A stretch of 64,000 bases of DNA, taken from positions 10,319,501 to 10,383,500 of the forward strand of contig NC_133232.1 in the NCBI RefSeq assembly GCF_040436345.1, given 5' to 3'. Source of the stretch: Pagrus major (Eukaryota > Chordata > Actinopteri > Spariformes > Sparidae). Positions 57,265 through 64,000 of the stretch are shown one piece after another (the stretch's first letter is position 1; the number at the start of each line of letters is the position of its first letter). The position numbers and the translations under genes are program-made. The notes beneath the pieces were generated by a model. It was not told the origin of the DNA and made no database searches. It was given only the letters and a program-made list of their open reading frames with translations.

Positions 57265-57290
57265 AGCACCTGGGTCTTGTCAGCGTAGCA
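57030..57290 (-). repeat. 84-bp (28-codon) tandem repeat in the LINE 5' region
   Basis: Three copies of GGTCACACCGCCTCCGCTTG-type units starting near 57041, 57126 and 57210. On the LINE strand they encode repeats such as SRQRSKRRRCDRMLRRQDPV, a multiple of three that keeps the frame. Confidence 0.85.
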
Positions 57291-57514
57291 CTCCGAGGCA
57301 TGTAAACACTCCCGAGTAGTCGTGTCTATGAAGCCGAAGTCACTGGATGATCGTAATTCCAGCAAGAGATGGCGATCATATATTAATTTGTAGATATTTT
57401 TGCCGGTTTTTGGCATCTTAGGCGGCAGATTTTGATAATAAATATTCTAAACTATCATGAGCCAGTGTAGCCGCAGCCGGACAGGGCGCCGCCATCTTTG
57501 TTTTTTTACTTGTA

Positions 57515-57990
57515 CTTTACTTGTGTACTTATACTGTGTACTGTGTTTTTATACTGTTTACAGTGTATTTATACTGTGAACTGTTTTAATACTGTGTAAT
57601 GTGCATTTATACTGTGTAGAGTGTATTTATATTGTGTACTGTGTATTAATACTGTGTACTGTGTATTTATACTGTGTAATGTGTATTTATACTGTGTACT
57701 GTGTATTAATACTGTGTAATGTTTATTTATACTGGGTACAGTGTATTTATACTGTGTACTGTCTATTTATACTGTGTAATGTGTATTCATACTGTGTACT
57801 GTGTATTTATACTGTGTGCTGTCTATTTATACTGTGTGCTGTGTATTAATTCTGTGTAATGCGTATTTATACCGTGTGCTGTGTATTTATACTGTGTAAA
57901 GTGTATTTACACTGTGTGCTGTGTATTTACAATGTGTGCTGTGTATTTCTACTGTGTAAAGTGTATTTACACTGTACTGTGTGTTTATAC
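57515..57990. repeat. 20-bp minisatellite, right block
   Basis: Same unit and orientation as 51661-53268; the LINE interrupts the array. Confidence 0.95.
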
Positions 57991-58038
57991 GGTGTAGAAA
58001 TACACCATAGAAACACACAGCACACAGTAGAAATACAC
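57991..58038. repeat. Orientation switch in the minisatellite
   Basis: After GTGTAGAAATACACCATAGA the units read as the reverse complement (CACAGCACACAGTAGAAATA). The array therefore changes strand here, and this inverted part continues after the inserted element at 59102. Confidence 0.8.
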
Positions 58039-59101
58039 CAGGGTTTCCGCTACATGTAATTGATCGTGGCGCACCGCCACGGCAAAATAAAAGCCGCCAC
58101 ACCTTCAGAATGATGATTTTTTTTTTTTTTTTTTTAATGTTAAAACAATGTAAAGCAGGTTTTCCACTAGAGGTTGCACAGACTAGTCCCCTGCTCCACA
58201 ATGACGTTTTGAGCTTGACGTCGACTAGTCGCTGATCATGTAACAGTAGGCTACAAGAGTAGCGGCTTGAAACAACAGCTGAGTGCGCTGAATGAAAAAA
58301 ATACGAGCGCAGTCAAGCTGGATAGAACGAGCGCGTACCAGACAGGAAGTCGGGCACAGAAAAGGCGAGAGAATCCGGTCAATTTTCAAAATAAAATAAA
58401 TGATGATTAAGTTTGCTTGTCCGTCTATAAGTATTTGTCAGTTGCGTCTGCACACAAGACACATCCATAGGCTACATACAGCGCTAGAGACAGACCTGTG
58501 TTTGGAAAACCGAGCAGATACAGACGGGTTGATGTTTGACCGGCGCGGAGAGAGAGAGCAGGAGAAACTGCCGCTTCCGCGGGCAGTGTGTCCGGGCTGC
58601 CGGCAATTAAAAAAAACAAAAAAAAACTCCGCTCATATCGACAGCTTTACGTCGCGCACAACAACAACAGCAGCAACCAACCAGGAAAAACTAAAACTGT
58701 GAGTGAAACTGTGACTGAGCAGGACTGTGATGGTGACGAGGCCTGTGTGTCGTTTTCCTCCCTAATTGTTTAATGAACAGTAGCTACAGTATTTTCTTTT
58801 GCACCTGTAGGCTATATGTTACAAAAAAACAAACTGATTTACAGCTTGTTGTTTATAAAGCTGCTGTACTGTGGACTCATTTCTGTGCATGAGCTGTCAG
58901 TCAGTGAAACAGATTGTTGCAGAGCATTTCCCTCCTCCTGGGATTTTAGTTATGATGGGAAAAATATGAATGATGTCATCAGCGACTACTCGACGATCCG
59001 GTCGCGCGCACCCCTCATCCCCCCCCCCCCCCCCCCCCCCCCCCCCGTCGATCAGCCCACCCTCGCCGCCACTCTTTAAAAAAATCCTGGCGGAAACACT
59101 G
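58039..59101. mobile_element. hAT-like non-autonomous element in the minisatellite
   Basis: A 1,063-bp insertion with terminal repeats CAGGGTTTCCGC (left) and CAGTGTTTCCGC (right, reversed), 11 of 12 identical. Flanks share TACAC (58034-58038 and 59102-59106), a possible 5-bp duplication; because the flank is itself repetitive this is uncertain. No transposase was recognised. A C-homopolymer of about 28 lies at 59019-59046. Part of it (58320-58400) is related to 43600-43930 in opposite orientation. Confidence 0.6.
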
Positions 59102-59558
59102 TACACAGTAGAAATACACAGCACTGTTGCGCTCACTTCACACGAGGCACCATTCTGTAGTGCTTCATGCAACATTAATAGGGAGTTTTGGGTTAAATTT
59201 GGCTATATATAATAATTAATGATTATTAGGGATAATTATTAATGATTAAGATTGATAATAAGCTCCAATTTACATTAGATCACCTCGGGGCACCACCCTT
59301 GAAGAAGGAAAAAGATAGCCAATTCACCAAATCAGTCTAAAAAAATATACAAAACTGTTGTAACTTTGATCAATAGTTAACTTAATTACTACAACCAAAA
59401 TTACCATAACAGCTAGTAATGGTCGAAGGATTTTGGAGTTCTTGACAGAGTAGAGGTTGGTAACATTCAGTCTTGTACCATATTAAATGGACAGCATGAA
59501 GGTTCAAAAGCCTTTTATTTAACACAAAGATGAAAACACACTAACATGTACTATATAC

Positions 59559-59560
<2 letters not shown>
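59102..59560. other. Spacer after the hAT-like element
   Basis: The first 25 bases are inverted minisatellite. The rest shows no gene or named repeat. Confidence 0.45.

Positions 59561-59608
<48 letters not shown>
59561..59608. repeat. (GT)n microsatellite
   Basis: 24 GT dinucleotides. It directly abuts retroviral pol-like sequence on its right. Confidence 0.95.
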
Positions 59609-59609
<1 letters not shown>

Positions 59610-59852
59610 AGAACAAAGAAACAAAAAGGTGGAAGTCCTCTCTCTACAGGGTCTAATCTTGAAGAAAAATAAGCAACAGGTCTGTAAGAAGAATTATGTC
59701 GCTGAGTCAGAACAGATTGTGCGCAATGTGTGTGCTGGCTCAGCAGTTTTAATCAAACCAATGTCATTAGAGGAAGAGGCCCATACTGACAGGGGCACAC
59801 TAGACACTACTCTATCATGGACTTTCCCTTTCTCTTCCCCTATGGGTTGATT

Positions 59853-60308
59853 TTAATCTATCAGAGCAGCTAACACAGTTGTTTTGTTATGTTGATTAGT
59901 CTCTAAAAAGATGCCGTCTGGTGTGCAATAGATGGTGCAATTTAGTTTGCATAACAAATCTCGCCCTAACAGATTCATGGGTGTGGTATCCGACAGAAGA
60001 AAGGAGTGGGAAGTAGTGAAACTTGACATGCTTTCAGTGAAAGGACCTATAGACACTATAGTAGGCTCAGATACAGGTAGACACATGGGAATACCTCCAA
60101 CCCCCACAGCTCTACCTGTTTCTTCAGATGCTTTTAAATTTGTAGATTTTGTTGGTTTTAATGTAGAAAGAGAAGCTCCTGTGTCTACCAGGAATGATGT
60201 TGATTTTCCATTCACATTCATCATTAAATTTGGTTCTTTTGTTTTTCCTAATCTAATTAGTGGAGCTTGGGTTATAATTTCTCCTGTTTCAATTTGGTCA
60301 CTGTCCTG
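59853..60308 (-). pseudogene. Retroviral-type aspartic protease
   Basis: Contains LVDTGASLSTL (catalytic DTGA) and MNLLGRDLLCKLNCTIY (the LLGRDLL of retropepsins). The frame stays open upstream to the in-frame TAG that separates it from the nucleocapsid. The arrangement resembles gamma/epsilon-type retroviruses. The frame ends in TAA/TGA-rich sequence after LAALID, where RT should begin. Confidence 0.8.
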
Positions 60309-60317
60309 ACAGCTCTA

Positions 60318-60590
60318 TTGGTTATACTGTGGGGTTGGTGGCTCTTCTACCTCTGATGGAGGTGCCGTGGGCAGGGTATTTTGGGATGTCTTGTTTGGGC
60401 AGTTTCTTACCCAATGACCTGGCTCACCACATAAGAAGCAATTCTCACGGTTAGAAAAAAGTGGCCTGTGGCTTTGTTCATGGTTACTTGATGGAGGTGC
60501 CGTGGGCAGGGTATGTTTGGATGTCTTGTCTGGGCAGTTTCTTACACAATAACCTGGCTCACCACATAAGAAGCAATTCTCAGCGTGTAT
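60318..60590 (-). pseudogene. Retroviral nucleocapsid with duplicated CCHC knuckle
   Basis: A 135-bp tandem duplication (60354-60488 and 60489-60586) carries two knuckles. The one nearer the stop is intact (CFLCGEPGHWVRNC). The other has Tyr in place of the zinc-binding His (CFLCGEPGYCVRNC). The frame runs from here through the TAG into the protease. Confidence 0.75.
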
Positions 60591-60605
60591 GGTTCCCTTG
60601 AAAAA

Positions 60606-61187
60606 ATGATGAAAGTTGAACTGAAGAAGTCCGTTAAGGAGATACGAGAAAATATTGACCTGGAAATAGGTATCCTAAAGTCGCGGCTGGATTCACTTGA
60701 AGAAAAAATACAGACAACTAGCTCCAAACCCTCTTATAAATTTGACCCTGATGTGTCGATTGTGATACTGGGTCTGGCCTACAATGAAGGGGAAGATCTG
60801 AATGGAAAAGTAAGAGAGCTACTGGAGAGTGATTTGGAGTGTGAACCTGCGCCAGAAATTGCTGCAAAGCTGAGAATGCGAGCGAGAGGACCCGGCCCAG
60901 GTGTGGTGAAAGTTGCCTTCGCTAATGTGGAGGACAAGGTGGCGGTGCTTAGGTGTAAACAGAGGCTGAAGAGCAATACCCAGTTCAAAAAAGTTTTTCT
61001 GACATCCGCTAAGTCTCATACAGATCGGATTCTCGAGTTCAACTTTAAAACGCTTCTCCAGGAGATACCAGCTGGAAAAGATTTTTACATCACGGGGAAC
61101 GGCCGCCTGATGAAACGGACCTACGCCGAGGTTACAGCGGCTGCTGCCGCCCGAGCAGGCTCCCCGGCAGCAGGTGGGAGAGGCTGA
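60606..61187 (+). CDS. LINE ORF1-like protein
   Basis: About 193 residues from ATG at 60606, ending in TGA at 61185-61187; the frame is open upstream to the truncation point. A coiled coil is likely at residues 1-40 (EKM..VELKKSVKEIRENIDLEI). It is followed by a region like the RNA-recognition and C-terminal domains of LINE ORF1 proteins (VSIVILGLAYNEGED, VVKVAFANVEDKVAVLRCKQ, FKKVFLTSAKSHTDRILEF). ORF1 proteins bind RNA and act as nucleic-acid chaperones. The true start may be lost with the 5' truncation. ORF2 follows in the same frame after the stop. Confidence 0.6.
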   Translation: MMKVELKKSVKEIRENIDLEIGILKSRLDSLEEKIQTTSSKPSYKFDPDVSIVILGLAYNEGEDLNGKVRELLESDLECEPAPEIAAKLRMRARGPGPGVVKVAFANVEDKVAVLRCKQRLKSNTQFKKVFLTSAKSHTDRILEFNFKTLLQEIPAGKDFYITGNGRLMKRTYAEVTAAAAARAGSPAAGGRG

Positions 61188-63086
61188 AGAGGAGCTGCCC
61201 AGTCTGTAAGCACAGGTGACCCTCCTTGTTTGTCCCTGGTTCACTGGAATATTAATGGTTGGACTAATTTGAACTGTACACTCAGGATTTCATTATTGCA
61301 GTCTCTAAACCCTGATATTATTTCATTAAATGAAACACATCTGTCACGGGATGATAAGATTGACTTTGAAGGTTACTCCTGGTTTGGTCACAACAGGATG
61401 TTGCATAAACGAGCCAAAAAAGCATCAGGAGGAGTTGGTATTTTAGTTAAGAACTACTTGTTGGACTATTTTAGAATACAAGTACTGGACAAGTCTATGG
61501 ACGGCATAATTGGAGTACGTTTGGATCATCGGGAGCTGCAGTATAGTTTAGTTATCTTTTCCTGCTATCTACCACCAGAGGGATCTACAAGAGGACGGGA
61601 TTCAGTTACTTTTTTTACTCATCTGCTGGCCCAGGTTTACTCCTTGGAAGCTGATGCCATTTATTTATGCGGAGACTTTAACAGTCGTATTTCCAATAAA
61701 GATGACTGTATTGGGGATATTGATAATGTCCCACCTCGAGTGGCCATAGACCTAAGCATGAACAGTCACGGGGAATCACTCCTTGAATTTCTCAGGGATT
61801 GTAAATGCTGTGTCCTAAATGGCAGAATAAATCCTGATACTGACAATTTAACATCTATATCATCAAGAGGAAGAGCAGTGGTGGATTATATAATAACCCC
61901 TCATGATTGTTTGGACACTTGTATTGATTTAAAAGTGATAACTCCATCTGAGATTTTGAGCAATAATCCTGTTTGTATTGACCTTATTGGAGAAAAAAGT
62001 AGGCTACCGGACCATTCTCTGTTAATGTTTAAATTTAAAATTAATGCTGCTATTGAGTTTTGTTCTTCTGAAACTGATTCTGGGATTAATTTATCTAAAA
62101 GACGACCTAGAATATTTCCAGACAACTTTCTTTCATCTAATATGTGTCGTATGGCTTTGTTGGAACTTATTGGTAACTTAGAAGGTTGTGTGATAACACA
62201 AAGTAATATTGATAATTGGTATGGATTATTTTGTGATATAATGGATAAGGAAATGAATAAGAACTTATCAAGAAAATCTTTATCTGGCCAGGGAGGAATA
62301 CATTTCAAAGTGGGTAGGAATAAACCATATTGGAATACAGAACTTCTGAATGACAAGAGACAGGCTGAGAGGGAATTTTTGAAATGTAAAGATCCAGCCA
62401 TTAGAAAGCAACTTAAAGATCACTACAACCAGACTCAGTCTAACTTTGATAAGAGAGTTAGATTCTATAAAAGACAGTTTAGAAGAGGACAAACATTACA
62501 GCTAGGCCGATTGCAAAGTAACAATCCACAACAATTTTGGAAAGAAATTAATAAATTAGGTCCTAAGAAACTAAAGAAAATACCAATGGAGATCTTATTA
62601 GATAATGGTGACACTGAAAATAAAAAAGAACTTGTGCTTGAGAAATGGAAAACAGATTTTGCAAATACATTTTCAGGACATCTTATTCCATCTGGTTTCG
62701 ATGATCTGTTTTTAAGTAATGTTTGTGATACAAAATGTATGATGGAGATGGCTATGGATATGCCAGGCTATAGTGTAAATACATTTTTGAATCAGGATAT
62801 TACTATAGAAGAAGTTAAAAAAGCTTTGGACAAAGTAAAACTGAAGAAAACACCTGGCATAGAAGGCATCCCAAATGAAGCCCTGAAATCTCCATATCTC
62901 CTTGAAGTCCTCTTTTGTCTGTTTCAGACATGTTTTGAGTATGGTATAATTCCATCACCATGGTATAAATCTATCATAAAACCTATCCCAAAGTCAGTAA
63001 AGAATGATCCCAGAATACCTCTTAATTACAGAGGCATCAGTCTCCTACAGTTAGTACAGTTTATAAGGTATATTCTAATATACTGA
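61188..63086 (+). pseudogene. LINE ORF2, endonuclease and first part of RT
   Basis: The frame is open from the ORF1 stop. Endonuclease motifs: SLVHWNINGW (Asn), DIISLNETHLSRDD (Glu), IYLCGDFNSRISN (Asp-Asn), VVDYIITPHD and LPDHSLLMFKF (His), in the order of AP endonucleases. The RT start follows with LKKTPGIEGIPNEALKSP, PKSVKNDPRIPLNYRGISLL, then a single-base loss near 63048 shifts the frame and it terminates at 63084-63086. No ATG precedes the first endonuclease motif; TTG at 61230 is the nearest in-frame near-cognate codon. Confidence 0.8.
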
Positions 63087-63117
63087 ATTATAGGCTTATT
63101 CATTTCATTTTCATTTC
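63087..63117 (+). repeat. TTTCATTTCATT insertion in the LINE RT
   Basis: About 32 bp of ATTTCATTTTCATTTCATTT flanked by a repeated GGCTTATTC. It looks like a microsatellite insertion or tandem duplication, and it shifts the RT frame. Confidence 0.65.
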
Positions 63118-63144
63118 ATTTCATGGCTTATTCGATATTTGGAA

Positions 63145-64000
63145 ATGAAACAGTGTCTTGTTGATGAGCAGAATGGGTTTAGAAAGTACCGTGCCTGTAT
63201 TGACCATATTCATTCAGTGTCAACTATTATTAGAGCCAGAATCGCCACAGGTAAACCCACTTTCTCATGTTTTGTTGATTTCCAAAAGGCATTCGATTGG
63301 ATTAATAGAGATTTACTTGCCTTTAAACTGATGGAAGTAGGGGTGGATGGTAGATTCTACAAAGCTATTCAGAGTCTATATGGTAGCCCAGTTGCTTGTG
63401 TTGAGATCAATGATATGTATACTGATTGGTTTGAAACCCCTTTTGGCGTGAAACAAGGTGATATTCTTTCTCCAACACTTTTTGCATTGTTTGTGAATGA
63501 TTTAGCTCTACAAATTAAGAAAAATAATCTGGGTATATGTTTGGATGACACTTATTTAGGTATTTTATTATACGCAGATGATATGATTTTACTGGCAGAC
63601 TCTGAGTCTGATTTACAAAATATGCTAAATTTGGTTAGTTCTTGGTGTCGTAAATGGAGATTGGTGATAAATCAGAGCAAAACACAGATAATGCATTTTA
63701 GAAACAAAGGCATGGAAAGAAGTAAACAAAAATTCTATTTTGATTTAGTTGCCTTAGAATATGTTAGCTCATATAAATATTTAGGTTTCTTTTTTGATGA
63801 ATTTATGACGTTTGAAACTGGTTTTGGGTGCCTTGCTGATTCGGCTGGGAGAGCTTTGGGATCAGTTATTAATAAAATGAAAGTTTGTAATGATTTGGGT
63901 TACTTTACATATACTCAACTGTATAATGCATGCGTTTCTCCCATACTGAATTATGCTGCAGGAGTGTGGGGATTTAAAGAGTCCAAAGCTATAGATACTA
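63145..64000 (+). pseudogene. LINE reverse transcriptase, remaining part (truncated by window)
   Basis: From ATG at 63145 the frame is open to the window edge (285 codons). RT blocks: CLVDEQNGFRKYRACIDHIH, SCFVDFQKAFDWINRDLLAF, GVKQGDILSPTLFALFVNDL and GILLYADDMILLADS (catalytic YADD), then the thumb-like SWCRKWRLVINQSKTQIMHF. All expected active-site residues are present. Upstream frame breaks prevent a complete ORF2 product. Confidence 0.85.

Larger units (their letters stand above)
53269..57500 (-). mobile_element. LINE (L2/CR1-like, jockey superfamily), near full length, decayed
   Basis: On the minus strand, 5' to 3': a 5' part with a 28-codon repeat (57290-57030), AP endonuclease (56940-56626 and 55644-54990), reverse transcriptase (54770-53472) and a short 3' UTR. 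The 3' end reads AATGACAATAAAATCTGTCT then AAGTCTAAGTC, a tail typical of these fish LINEs. It lies within the minisatellite, which resumes at about 57520. It is disrupted by a piggyBac-type insertion (55649-56621) and at least two frameshifts (about 55020 and 54768). The clade is judged from RT motifs by eye. Confidence 0.85.
59609..60590 (-). mobile_element. Endogenous retrovirus-like gag-pol fragment (decayed)
   Basis: Minus-strand remnants in viral order: two nucleocapsid zinc knuckles (60586-60354), an in-frame TAG (60317-60315), protease (60308-59853), a short out-of-frame stretch, and a later pol piece resembling the RT-RNase H connection (RPVAYFSSRLDPVERG near 59690-59630). Most of RT is deleted, and no LTR, integrase or env was seen. 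It is cut by the GT microsatellite on one side and the LINE at about 60585 on the other. Not capable of producing a virus. Confidence 0.75.
60585..64000 (+). mobile_element. Second LINE (ORF1 + endonuclease/RT), 5' truncated, runs off the window
   Basis: Plus-strand non-LTR retrotransposon joined to the retroviral fragment at about 60585. It has an ORF1-like protein, an AP endonuclease and a reverse transcriptase that continues past 64000. ORF2 is broken near 63050 and 63095. Its RT motifs (GVKQGDILSPTLF, YADDMILLADS) set it apart from the minus-strand LINE at 53269. The clade is not resolved. Confidence 0.85.

Overview
The window is vertebrate nuclear DNA, almost certainly from a ray-finned (teleost) fish. 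It has spliced genes with GT-AG introns, AT-rich non-coding DNA, and many repeats typical of fish genomes. The gene order nudt6 - fgf2 - bbs12 - cetn4 - il21 is the same as in human 4q27 (NUDT6, FGF2, BBS12, CETN4P, IL21). That synteny supports each call as an orthologue. No species can be named from the sequence alone.

Bases 1-38,372 hold the genes. The last coding exon of nudt6 (713-1095, +) faces fgf2 tail to tail (three coding exons, 9772 down to 2370, -). After an empty intergenic stretch comes bbs12, one coding exon (16450-14498, -). It lies head to head with the centrin gene cetn4 (five coding exons, 17578-21115, +). Both genes have cilium or centriole functions. The 1.1 kb between them carries a perfect RFX X-box, an NRF1 palindrome and two CCAAT boxes, so it looks like a shared ciliary promoter. 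About 11 kb further on is il21 (six coding exons, 32553-35345, +), with a TATA box and an AU-rich 3' UTR. The next expected gene, il2, was not recognised.

Bases 38,373-64,000 are almost entirely mobile and satellite DNA. In order they hold: an apparently intact hAT transposon with an 8-bp target duplication; a foldback element; an internally deleted PIF/Harbinger element; a ~183-bp tandem repeat; and a 20-bp minisatellite. The minisatellite is split by a decayed Ty3/gypsy element with integrase before reverse transcriptase (Gmr1-like) and by a decayed jockey-superfamily LINE. Each of these two is itself split by a separate piggyBac-like TTAA insertion. Further on come a hAT-like non-autonomous element, a decayed endogenous-retrovirus gag-pol fragment, and a second LINE that runs off the right edge.

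No host gene was recognised to the right of il21. The most useful leads are the bidirectional ciliary promoter, a possible CUG-initiated Arg-rich N-terminal extension of fgf2, the intact hAT element, and the datable nest of insertions between 47 and 61 kb. I did not find a clearly new biological system.
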